Of a DNA stretch of 8,303 nucleotides, positions 1 through 6,668 are shown piece by piece. Made by a program: the position numbers and the translations under genes. The DNA is taken from contig JBAUHN010000314.1 in NCBI GenBank assembly GCA_049680295.1, positions 1 to 8,303 on the forward strand, written 5' to 3'. The stretch comes from JBAUHN01 sp049680295 (lineage in GTDB: Bacteria > Pseudomonadota > Alphaproteobacteria > Rhodobacterales > Rhodobacteraceae). The notes below the pieces were generated by a model. That model saw only the letters and a list, made by a program, of their open reading frames with translations, was not told the DNA's origin and searched no databases. Positions within the stretch are counted from its first letter, which is position 1. The number at the start of each line of letters is the position of its first letter.

Positions 1-84
1 GCACCAAAAGGCCTGATAGAAGACCGCACTCGATCACTCCCGGACAACGTCAGAAACATCTTGCACAACGGGCGGCAACCATAG

Positions 85-92
85 AAGGGGAG
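85..92 (+). promoter_or_regulatory. Ribosome binding site of the WGR gene
   Basis: The purine-rich stretch AAGGGGAG lies four bases before the ATG at 97. It supports that start codon for the small WGR protein. Confidence 0.7.
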
Positions 93-96
93 CCAC

Positions 97-345
97 ATGC
101 AAATCCGGCTTGAAAAGATCGACCCACCGAAGCGCCAGCACCGGTTCTACGTGATGCAGGTTACCCGGACTCTTTTTGGCGAATGGTGCCTGATCCGCGA
201 ATGGGGACGGATCGGCTCAGCTGGTGGGCAGAGATTGACATATTACACCGCGTCAAAAAAAGACGCAGAAGCTGCCCTCACCAAACTTTCTGATCAAAAA
301 CGCCGTCGCGGCTACCATCTCTGTGAAGCACAGCACGCATACTGA
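97..345 (+). CDS. Small stand-alone WGR-domain protein
   Basis: This 82-residue protein is essentially a single WGR domain. The name-giving Trp-Gly-Arg is at residues 36-38 within EWGRIG, preceded by a beta-rich stretch with FYVMQV and WCLIRE, and followed by a Gly-rich turn, a helix with many Lys/Ala residues (about 52-66) and a basic KRRRGYHL tail. In larger proteins (poly-ADP-ribose polymerases, MolR-like regulators) WGR domains contact nucleic acid or neighbouring domains; that is family knowledge. Stand-alone bacterial versions have no established biochemical role that I know of. A good Shine-Dalgarno fixes the start. The gene lies 134 bases upstream of the preferred fic start, on the same strand, so co-transcription is possible but a structured leader separates them. 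No signal peptide or membrane segment is visible. Family assignment is firm; function is unknown. Confidence 0.88.
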   Translation: MQIRLEKIDPPKRQHRFYVMQVTRTLFGEWCLIREWGRIGSAGGQRLTYYTASKKDAEAALTKLSDQKRRRGYHLCEAQHAY

Positions 346-411
346 TGTTCAGTGATGTAGAAATTGAGGCGTTTAATGGTCCCTCGATGTTGGTTGCTGA
401 CAAATAATGAT

Positions 412-476
412 GGGATTGTGCGCGTTAATCAGATCAGTATTACGTTGATTTTGATTTGATTAATGATAACAATCCC
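412..476 (+). promoter_or_regulatory. Long two-tier hairpin in the fic leader
   Basis: The arms GGGATTGT (412-419) and ACAATCCC (469-476) pair perfectly over 8 bp. After a 3x3 internal loop a second stem pairs 423-437 with 451-465 over 15 bp, three of them G-U, closing a 13-base loop (438-450). The structure ends three bases before the preferred fic ATG at 480 and contains the alternative TTG at 456. No T-run follows it, so it is not an ordinary intrinsic terminator. It could hide the ribosome entry site of the Fic mRNA, or as DNA it could be an imperfect operator. The pairing is seen directly; the role is inference. Confidence 0.55.
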
Positions 477-479
477 CTC

Positions 480-1562
480 ATGATTCATATTTGGGAAACG
501 CCAGCCTGGCCAAACTTTTCTTACAATGCCGCCGCAATCGAACCTGCGCTGGCAACGGCGATGCGAGCGATTGGTGAAGTTTCGGGCCTGAAGGCTGGGC
601 TTGGCTCTGACGATCTGGAGGAGTTCAACCGCCGACAGTTGGTTCAGGAGGCTCTGTCGAGTTTTGAGATTGAAGGCGTCACCCTGAATGCGGCTGAAAT
701 CGAAGCATCCGTCATCGCCTCGCTTAAACATCGCGAACGGGCTGCTTTGGATCGACGATCTGATGCAATCGTGGCACTGATGCTCTCTGCGCGGAGGGCT
801 GCGAGCGCACTGGATACCAAGACGTTATGCGAGTGGCATAGATTGCTCTTTCACGGCACCGAGGTCGAGGATCTCGGCCGTTGGCGTCGCTTTGATATAG
901 AGATCGTTCGCTCTGCCGTCGCGGGCAGCCACGATGTGATTTACAAGGGCCTGCCTCCCGATCGGGTAGTTGCAGAAATGGGTCGGTTTCTGAGTTGGCT
1001 GAACAGCGAGGCAACACTGGCATTACCGGTTCGGGCAGCCATTGCGCATTTGTGGTTTGAATCAATCCACCCCTTTTCTGACGGTAATGGCCGGATAGGA
1101 CGCGCGATTGTCGAACATATCTTCGCGATGGCTCAACCTCTGCCGTTTTCGCTCTCGCGCCAGATCGAACGCGACAAGCGTGGCTATTACACGGCGTTGC
1201 AAGAAGGGCGAAAAGAAACACAAGGTCAGATTGAGGCAACGCCATTTGTAATTTGGTTTTTGGAGGCCCTGGCCACAGCGGCGGATTACGCCCGGCAAGA
1301 GGCGCTGTTTGTTGTTCGGCGCAACCGGCTTTTTGCGCAAAAGGCCAAGGTTCTGAACGATCGCCAGATCAAGGTCCTGCGGCTCCTCTTTGACCAGGGC
1401 GAGGAAAGAGTTGAAATGGGGCTCTCCGCGAAATCCTATCGCAAAATGTCCAAAACCTCAGCGCCGACAGCGACGCGAGATCTGGGTGCGATGGAGAAAG
1501 CTGGGGTTTTGTCGCGGTCGGAAGCAGGAGGTCGTTCGACGCACTACAAGGTCTTGTACTAA
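480..1562 (+). CDS. Fic-domain protein with DUF4172-like N-terminus and C-terminal winged helix
   Basis: This is a Fic-family enzyme, a class that usually transfers AMP from ATP onto a target hydroxyl side chain. The catalytic motif HPFSDGNGRIGR is complete (residues 197-208 counted from this start), with catalytic His, Asp, the anion-binding GNG and final Arg. Upstream, SFEIEG (61-66) fits the class II inhibitory helix pattern S/T-x-x-x-E-G/N, whose Glu blocks productive ATP binding, so the enzyme should be self-inhibited. The N-terminal MIHIWETPAWPNF resembles the DUF4172 start of such proteins. The last 70 or so residues (DRQIKVLRLL through RSTHYKVL) look like a winged helix. The length of 360 residues is normal. 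A TTG start at 456 would add eight residues, but they do not match the family start and lie in a hairpin, so ATG 480 is preferred; neither has a clear Shine-Dalgarno. The target protein is unknown. Confidence 0.92.
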   Translation: MIHIWETPAWPNFSYNAAAIEPALATAMRAIGEVSGLKAGLGSDDLEEFNRRQLVQEALSSFEIEGVTLNAAEIEASVIASLKHRERAALDRRSDAIVALMLSARRAASALDTKTLCEWHRLLFHGTEVEDLGRWRRFDIEIVRSAVAGSHDVIYKGLPPDRVVAEMGRFLSWLNSEATLALPVRAAIAHLWFESIHPFSDGNGRIGRAIVEHIFAMAQPLPFSLSRQIERDKRGYYTALQEGRKETQGQIEATPFVIWFLEALATAADYARQEALFVVRRNRLFAQKAKVLNDRQIKVLRLLFDQGEERVEMGLSAKSYRKMSKTSAPTATRDLGAMEKAGVLSRSEAGGRSTHYKVLY

Positions 1563-1594
1563 AGGTGTCGTTCGGCGGCGTTTCGACACCTTTT
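1561..1594 (+). terminator. Intrinsic terminator of fic
   Basis: AAAGGTGTCG (1561-1570) pairs perfectly with CGACACCTTT (1584-1593) around a 13-base loop and ends in TTTT (1591-1594). The left arm begins inside the fic TAA stop (1560-1562), so the gene and terminator overlap. The T-run is short but the 10-bp perfect stem in this position makes a rho-independent terminator likely. Confidence 0.75.
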
Positions 1595-1599
1595 CGCGG

Positions 1600-1613
1600 T
1601 GCAGAATTCTGCA
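1600..1613. repeat. Perfect 14-bp palindrome
   Basis: TGCAGAATTCTGCA is an exact palindrome six bases after the T-run of the fic terminator. It is too short to assign a function; it could be a protein binding site or chance. Confidence 0.5.
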
Positions 1614-1810
1614 GGGAGGGCGGAAAGCGGAAGTTCGCTGCGGTGGCAAGTGTGAGGTGCAGTCTTCGCAAAGCAGCCATTCCCGCCCGAAAATATTGAA
1701 AGCTTCCAGTCAAAGGCCGCAACGGACGTTTTATAGAAATTGACGCTTGGCATTCGAACAGCAATAAACTGCGGCTTCTTTTTCGTCGTGTCTCCGCGGC
1801 GATAGTGGCG

Positions 1811-1860
1811 TCGATAATGGTTGACTGCCTTTCAGCGATGAGCAGTTGTGCAATTATCGA
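1811..1860. repeat. Composite inverted repeat in the convergent spacer
   Basis: TCGATAAT (1811-1818) and ATTATCGA (1853-1860) are perfect inverted copies. Inside them 1822-1828 pairs with 1842-1848 (five Watson-Crick pairs plus two G-U), leaving a 13-base loop. Neither strand has a T-run after the stem, so it is not a clear terminator. It may stabilise or end transcripts arriving from the sulfatase operon, or be a remnant of a mobile repeat. Confidence 0.45.
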
Positions 1861-1927
1861 AAAGTCGCAACGCTAAAGGAGTACTGAAAGCCGCTGGCGG
1901 AAAAGCATGTTCGCGCCGTCCGTAATA

Positions 1928-3571
1928 TCAGAGCGCTTTGCGCAGCGGATTCGCGTTGTGTTCGGCTTGGTCCAGCACTTCGCGTAGCTCGTCTTCGTTG
2001 CGATACCCGATCAGGATGCCGGCTTTGGCTTCGCCCAACGTTGCATCCCGGGCGGCGATCTGGGCATCCGAAATCGTCGTGCGTTGGGAGGTTCGCCGCG
2101 CCCAGTCAAAGAAGAGCCGCTCGAGCCGTGCCGCGTCTTGAGCATGGGCTGGATCGGCACCAAGATCGCTCAGCTCTAATGGGTCTGCCGCGAGATCAAA
2201 GAGCATGGGCCGAAACCCTTCGGCAAAAATGAACTTCCACCTCCCGTCGAACAGCATGGTGAGCTTGGCATCCTTGACTTCGACTCCGAGCCGCTTGCGC
2301 ACATCGCGAAATGCATAATCATATTCGGACACGGCGAAGTCCCTCAGCGTTGTCGCCTCACCGTGCAGGAGCGGCAGCAGTGACTTGCCTTCGATGATGT
2401 GGGGCACCGCTGCGCCCCCGAAAAAGTCGAGGATCGTCGGGACAACATCAATCGCCTCGACCAGAGCCGATGATTTCATCCCGCGCGTGGCGTCGGCCTG
2501 CGGGTCGGGGTCCACAACGATCAGCGGGATGCGCGCGGAGGCATCGTGGAACAGCTCCTTTTCGCCCATCCAGTGATCGCCGAGGTAGTCGCCATGATCG
2601 GAGGTGAAAACGATCATCGTATCATCTGCGATACCCTGTTCGTCGACAAAATCCATCAACCGCCCGATCTGGTCATCAAGCTGCTTTATCAGGCCCATAT
2701 AGGCGGTCAGGACGCGCGCGCGCGCGGTGTCGTCGCTGAACGCCTTTGATACCCGCTCTTGCATAAAGGCGCCGTAGACGGGATGCGGATCGGCCGTTTC
2801 ATCCGCGCTGCGTACAGGGGCCAGATGGGTCTCGGGGCCGTACATGTCGTGGTAGGGCGCAGGGACGATATAGGGCCAGTGCGGCTTGATATAGCTCAGG
2901 TGCAGGCACCAGGGCGTATCGCCCGCCTCGCGGATGAAATCCATCGCGCGTCCGGTAATATAGGGTGTCTCGCTTTCCGCGTCGGCGGCGCGTGCGGGTT
3001 TGTCGGCATTGTCGAGGAACCAGCCGCTCAGGTTATTACCATCCGCGTCCTCGGCACTGTTTGCAACCGTTTCCCAAGGGTTCTCATCGGGCCAGCCACG
3101 CTCTTTCATATGCTCGTCATAGGCGTCATTGCGGGCATAGCGCGGGCCATCCGGATGCAGCCCGTCGTCGCGCTCATAGGGCTCAAACCCGCATTCAGAC
3201 ACCAGCACGCCAATTTCGCTGTCAGGCGCAAGGCCAAGGCGGCGCATCCCCTCAATATCGGCGGACATATGGGTCTTGCCGCACAGTGCAGTGCGCACGC
3301 CCAACGGGCGCAGATGATCACCCAGCGTCATCTCGCCCACTTTCAGCGGAATGTTGTTCCAGGTTGAGCCGTGCGAGCTGACGTAGCGCCCCGTATAGAA
3401 TGACATGCGCGAGGGGCCGCAGATCGGCGACTGCACATAGGCACGATCGAACAGGACACCGCGCTTTGCCAGCGCGTCAATATGGGGCGTGTGCAGGTGC
3501 GGGTGCCCCGTGCAGGACAGGTAATCCCAACGGAGCTGGTCACACATGATGAAAAGAACATTTTTGGGCAT
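1928..3571 (-). CDS. Sulfatase / phosphonate-monoester-hydrolase-like enzyme
   Basis: This 547-residue protein belongs to the type I sulfatase branch of the alkaline phosphatase superfamily, which hydrolyses sulfate or phosphonate esters. The signature CGPSR (51-55) has the Cys that is oxidised to formylglycine, the nucleophile, so a formylglycine-generating enzyme elsewhere is needed. Predicted metal ligands are Asp11 and nearby residues of DQLRWD and Asp325-His326 of TSDHGD. Asn72/73, Lys99-Thr100-His101, His231 and Lys338 sit where the family places substrate contacts. The DQ start, C-terminal extension and K338 region resemble phosphonate monoester hydrolases as much as arylsulfatases; choline sulfatase looks less likely. 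No signal peptide is visible, implying a cytoplasmic enzyme acting on an imported substrate. It is last in the TRAP operon, 55 bases after the binding-protein gene, and is intact. The ribosome site is weak (AGG 12 bases upstream). The exact substrate is unknown. Confidence 0.92.
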   Translation of the reverse strand: MPKNVLFIMCDQLRWDYLSCTGHPHLHTPHIDALAKRGVLFDRAYVQSPICGPSRMSFYTGRYVSSHGSTWNNIPLKVGEMTLGDHLRPLGVRTALCGKTHMSADIEGMRRLGLAPDSEIGVLVSECGFEPYERDDGLHPDGPRYARNDAYDEHMKERGWPDENPWETVANSAEDADGNNLSGWFLDNADKPARAADAESETPYITGRAMDFIREAGDTPWCLHLSYIKPHWPYIVPAPYHDMYGPETHLAPVRSADETADPHPVYGAFMQERVSKAFSDDTARARVLTAYMGLIKQLDDQIGRLMDFVDEQGIADDTMIVFTSDHGDYLGDHWMGEKELFHDASARIPLIVVDPDPQADATRGMKSSALVEAIDVVPTILDFFGGAAVPHIIEGKSLLPLLHGEATTLRDFAVSEYDYAFRDVRKRLGVEVKDAKLTMLFDGRWKFIFAEGFRPMLFDLAADPLELSDLGADPAHAQDAARLERLFFDWARRTSQRTTISDAQIAARDATLGEAKAGILIGYRNEDELREVLDQAEHNANPLRKAL

Positions 3572-3594
3572 ACTGCGTAATTACCTGAGGAAGT

Positions 3595-3618
3595 GTCCGG
3601 GGTGATGCCACCCCGGAC
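3595..3618 (-). promoter_or_regulatory. Intercistronic GC-rich hairpin
   Basis: GTCCGGGGTG (3595-3604) and CACCCCGGAC (3609-3618) form a perfect 10-bp stem with a 4-base loop, between the stop of the binding-protein gene (3627) and the start of the sulfatase gene (3571). On the minus strand no T-run follows. A stem of this kind can protect the 3' end of an upstream message so that the binding protein is made in excess over downstream products; partial termination is the alternative. The structure is seen; the role is inference. Confidence 0.6.
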
Positions 3619-3626
3619 CGTTGCAT

Positions 3627-4659
3627 TTAGCTGCGGCCAATGTCGGGGATGGTCACACCCAACTCTTCGAGCGCGCGCAAGGCGCCCGGATGCAGCGGCA
3701 TATTGAGGTCGGCAACTGCGCCCTCGGGGTTCACCGCCTTGAGCCACGGCGCGCTGTCGCCCATTTCTGCCACGCCTGCAAAGAAGGCCTTGGTCATCTC
3801 ATAGACCATCTCTGCGTCCGCGGTCTCTTTCGTCACGATGCCGACGGTCACGCGCAGCGTGGTTGTGTCACTGTCGTTCTTTTGGGTATCGCCGTAGGTG
3901 CCAGCGGGCAAAGTGCCAAGACCAAAGCCGGGCCGGTTGACCAGCGCCTTGACCCCTTCAACTTCCAGCTTGTCCTCTGGAATACCAAGGAAACGGACCG
4001 CATTTGTCACGGCGATCTGCGTCAGCACAGGGCTGGGCGCGTTTGTCGGGTTGCAATAAACGTCAAGGTTACCGTCCTGGAACGATGCCGCAGCAGCATC
4101 CCAACCCAGTTTCACCGCTTCATAGTCAGTGCCTGCCTCAAGGCCGGTCACAGCCTTAAAAAGCCGTTCCATCGTGGAGTACGCCGCACCGCCCGGAGGT
4201 CCAAGAAAGACCCGCTTGCCAGCGATCTCGTTCAGCGACGTGATGCCCGACGATTCGTAAACCGCGATATGATAGACACCCATCGGAAAGTTCAGCACAG
4301 CGCGGAGTTTCTTGGCGAGCTCCGGTGCCTCGTCCATTTTGGCGTACATCGCTTTTTGATTGGCCATCAATGCGTTGACCGAAGGCGATGACATGCAAAA
4401 TGCTGTCTTGCCTGCCGCGACTTCCAGCACGTGGCGCGTGGCCGCACCCGTCGCGTTGACCTGGATCTCGTAGTCCGGCAGCTCGCGATTAACGATGTTG
4501 GCGAAGGTCGTCATTATCAGGTTCGGGCTGGTGCCGGGGCCCAGCGTTGACATGCGCAGCAATTCCTTGGCCTTGGCTGCGCGGGGCAATGCTGCCAGCA
4601 GCTGAAGCTGCGACAGCGCTTGCCAGCACCGAGCGACGATTGAGATTTGTAGTTTTCAT
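3627..4659 (-). pseudogene. TAXI-family TRAP solute-binding protein, frameshifted after the signal peptide
   Basis: This would be the periplasmic binding component of a TAXI-type TRAP transporter, catching the substrate for the membrane partner. The body (4589 to 3627, about 320 residues) shows family hallmarks: LGPGTSPNLIMTTFANIVN near the start, the GKRVFLGPPGGAAYS loop, and the VYCNPTNAPSP region. Upstream, a strong Shine-Dalgarno precedes ATG 4659 and a clear signal peptide (MKTTNLNRRSVLASAVAASA), with twin Arg and a hydrophobic Ala-rich core. That peptide is in a different frame from the body. The span of 1033 bases is 344 codons plus one base; dropping one base in the GGGG run at 4583-4586 restores a signal peptide ending ARAAKA before KELLRM. 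As written, the export signal is not joined to the protein. TTG 4589 could start only a leaderless form. Either a real mutation or a homopolymer sequencing error. Confidence 0.88.
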
Positions 4660-4667
4660 GGATTGGT

Positions 4668-4674
4668 CCTCCTT
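4668..4674 (-). promoter_or_regulatory. Ribosome binding site of the TAXI binding-protein gene
   Basis: On the minus strand AAGGAGG lies eight bases before ATG 4659. This near-ideal site shows that translation was meant to start at the signal peptide and not at the internal TTG at 4589, which supports the reading of a frameshift. Confidence 0.8.
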
Positions 4675-4678
4675 GTTG

Positions 4679-6539
4679 TCATGAAATCGCGTTCTTGGTT
4701 TTCAGTTCGAGTCTATCGAGATACATCAGCCCGATGGCGGCAGCGGCCGCAATCCACGACGCAACGGTTCCGAAGAATATGAGCGCCGTGGCCAGTGCCA
4801 ATCCGACGGGCACCATGTACATTTTTCCGCGGCGGGGATAGCACGCCCGCGAGATCAGGATCGTGGCAAGCATCACGAAGAAAATCGCCTGAACCGATTG
4901 CCCTACAGGATAGCCGGTGCCCAGTAAAAGCGCGGGCTTATAGATGAACGCAAATGGGATAACGAAGCCCGGTAGAGCGAGCCGCGATGCCTCAATTTCG
5001 GTACCCATCGGGGACGCGCCCGCAATCGGCGCTGCGGCGAAGGCGGCCAGCGCCACAGGGGGTGTAATCGCCGACAGGACGCCGAAATAGAGCACGAACA
5101 TATGTGTATGGACGATCGGCACGCCCAGCTTTTGCAGCGACGGTCCCATCACCAGCACGATAATCGGATAAGCCGGGACGGTCGGCATCCCCATCCCCAA
5201 TAGCAAACAGGCGATGGCCATCAGGATCAGCGACAGGATCAACTGGTCTTCGGCGAGACTCTACAACAGAGAGGCAAAGCGAAGGCCGACGCCGGTCAGG
5301 TTGAGAACACCGATGACGATCCCCACCGCGCCCACGATCACCACCAGCTGTGCCGAGATCAGACCGGCGGAGCGAACGAACCTTAGCCATGCCTGCCAAT
5401 CGAACAGCAGGTCCGGTCGAATGGCAAAGCCTAAGACGGCTGCCAACGCAACCGACGAACCCTGCGTAGGCCGGCGAGGCACCGCCAACCATGGTCACGA
5501 CGATCCCGGCAAGCGAGATCACGAAAACGAGCATCTGGACCAACTCACGCCAGTTGAAAACGACCTTTGGGCGGGCCTCATCCGCCAGATCCATGTTGCG
5601 TGCGGCGCTGGAGATGGCGACGAACAACCCGCCGTAGTACAGCAGCGCCGGGACGGCGGCAGCAGCACAAATGGTCAAGTAGGGCACATTTGTCACGTCC
5701 GCCATGATGAAGGCGACAGCGCCCATGATCGGCGGCGTGATCTGACCGCCGCTCGAGGCGGCAGATTCGACCGCCGCCGCAAAACGCGGCGTGAACCCGC
5801 GCTTCTTGATCAATGGAATGGTGATGACCCCCGTGCCCACCACGTTCGCCACCGCACTGCCCGAAATCGTGCCGAACAGGCCGCTCGCCACGGTGGCGGC
5901 CGCCGCCGGGCCGGAGCGCATCCGTCCCGTCGCGGCCAGCGCAAGGCGGACAAGCACGAGGTCGATGGCCAGAAGTTCGAGCAGCGCACCGAACATGATG
6001 AAGATCAGGATGGTCGAGACTACCGTGGCCATCGGGCGGCCAAAGACACCGTCGAACGAGAACCACAGCACCGTCATCAGCTCTTCGCCGGAAATGCCCG
6101 CGTGCCGCAGGAACCCCGGTGCCATGTCTCCGAACGCGCCATAGAACAGCACAATCCCCGCCACCAGCGCCATGACCAGCCCGACCGATCTGCGCGTCAA
6201 TTCTATGACAGCGATCAGGCCAAGCATACCCATCCAGATATCGGTCGCGTTCAGGAAATAAAGACCGGTTTCGATCTCTTCGGCGGCACGGAAATATTGA
6301 AAAACGCTCAGGATGAGTACAATAGCGGTGAGCCCCAGCAGCGCTCGGTCCCATAATTGTTCGGACCTTCCGAAGCCTGTCAGGATCACCAGCAAACCAC
6401 CGACCAGCAGCATGCCAACTCGCAGATAGGAATCCGAGAATACGCCAAAGAGCGAGACGTAGAATACGACGCCGATCACGATCAGCGACAGCAGTACGAC
6501 GGCATAGTTCACAACCGCGGACGGTTTCAGATTTGTCAC
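4679..6539 (-). pseudogene. Fused TAXI-TRAP permease (DctQM-like), broken by a frameshift and an amber stop
   Basis: This would be the membrane subunit of a TAXI-type TRAP transporter, driving substrate uptake with an ion gradient. It was one protein of about 619 residues joining small and large membrane parts. The GTG start at 6539 has GGGAGG five bases upstream; the longer frame to 6611 adds a hydrophilic tail unlike the family. Many hydrophobic segments and hallmarks such as GLFGTISGSAVANVVG, ESAASSGGQITPPIMGAVAF, LGMGMPTVPAYPIIV and GVLSAITPPVALAAFAAAP are present. Three pieces do not join: 6539 to about 5462 in one frame, about 5460 to 5264 in a second, a TAG at 5261-5263, then the same second frame to 4679. 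The 1861-base span is 620 codons plus one base, which suggests one extra base in CCC at 5460-5462. The gene is first in the operon, 19 bases from the binding-protein ATG. As written it is not functional. Confidence 0.9.
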
Positions 6540-6544
6540 GGCGT

Positions 6545-6550
6545 CCTCCC
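6545..6550 (-). promoter_or_regulatory. Ribosome binding site of the TRAP permease gene
   Basis: On the minus strand GGGAGG precedes GTG 6539 with a five-base gap. It decides the start in favour of GTG 6539 (protein beginning MTNLKPSAV) against the longer frame opening at 6611. Confidence 0.75.
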
Positions 6551-6571
6551 AAGCGCGTCCTGCTTTTTGTC

Positions 6572-6594
6572 CGCCTTGATCTCCCTTCAAGGCG
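6572..6594. promoter_or_regulatory. Candidate operator dyad between permease and IclR gene
   Basis: CGCCTTGA (6572-6579) and TCAAGGCG (6587-6594) are perfect inverted copies 7 bases apart, in the 129-bp region between the divergent permease and regulator genes. No T-run follows on either strand, so a terminator is unlikely. IclR-family proteins bind dyads near their own promoter, which makes this the best candidate site for the adjacent regulator. The dyad is seen directly; its binding partner is inference. Confidence 0.55.
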
Positions 6595-6619
6595 CAGCAC
6601 GCATGCGACAAAGCTATTG

Positions 6620-6637
6620 GACAACCGCATCGTTGTC
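6620..6637. promoter_or_regulatory. Second small dyad in the divergent control region
   Basis: GACAAC (6620-6625) and GTTGTC (6632-6637) are inverted copies six bases apart, 31 bases before the IclR start codon. It may be an auxiliary operator or promoter-proximal site. Its arms differ from those of the 6572-6594 dyad, so the two would not obviously bind the same protein. Confidence 0.3.
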
Positions 6638-6668
6638 GATTACCCGTTTCACACAGTGGAATGGAGCT

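Larger units (their letters stand above)
1595..1927. other. Non-coding convergent spacer between fic and the sulfatase gene
   Basis: These 333 bases separate two convergent genes and hold no credible coding region. Small open frames on both strands lack family resemblance and ribosome sites. The stretch contains a 14-bp palindrome (1600-1613) and a composite inverted repeat (1811-1860). The part around 1617-1690, rich in GGCGGAAAGCGG- and CCGCCC-like words, reminds me of degenerate intergenic repeats common in proteobacteria, but I cannot confirm that by eye. I see no strong terminator for the minus-strand operon; the best candidate is the weak CCGC/GCGG hairpin at 1891-1900. Confidence 0.6.

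Noticed and set aside
412..476. Leader hairpin as the terminator of the WGR gene
   Set aside because: No T-run follows on the plus strand; the bases after the stem are CTC and then the fic ATG.
456..479. TTG start for fic at 456
   Set aside because: It adds MINDNNPL, which does not match the DUF4172-like start, lies inside the hairpin and has no ribosome site. It is still possible, so the exact start remains uncertain.
724..1245. Minus-strand open frame opposite fic
   Set aside because: It is antisense to the conserved Fic motif region; composition is Arg/Pro/Ser-rich with no domain.
2759..3367. Plus-strand open frame of 202 codons
   Set aside because: It is antisense to the intact sulfatase gene, has no ribosome site and no recognisable motif.
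5261..5263. Amber codon read through or decoded as pyrrolysine
   Set aside because: TRAP permeases have no such residue, the gene also carries a frameshift, and nothing in the window suggests pyrrolysine machinery.
5214..6356. Long plus-strand open frame of 380 codons opposite the permease
   Set aside because: The minus strand carries clear TAXI-TRAP permease motifs; the plus-strand product is rich in Arg, His and Gln with no family resemblance, as expected for the antisense of a GC-rich membrane-protein gene.
6540..6611. N-terminal extension of the permease to 6611
   Set aside because: GTG 6539 has GGGAGG five bases upstream and begins right before the first membrane segment; the extension is hydrophilic and would fill most of the shared control region.
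6357..6668. N-terminal extension of the IclR reading frame
   Set aside because: It overlaps the permease gene on the other strand and has low-complexity Gln/Asp-rich content; IclR homology begins at ATG 6669.
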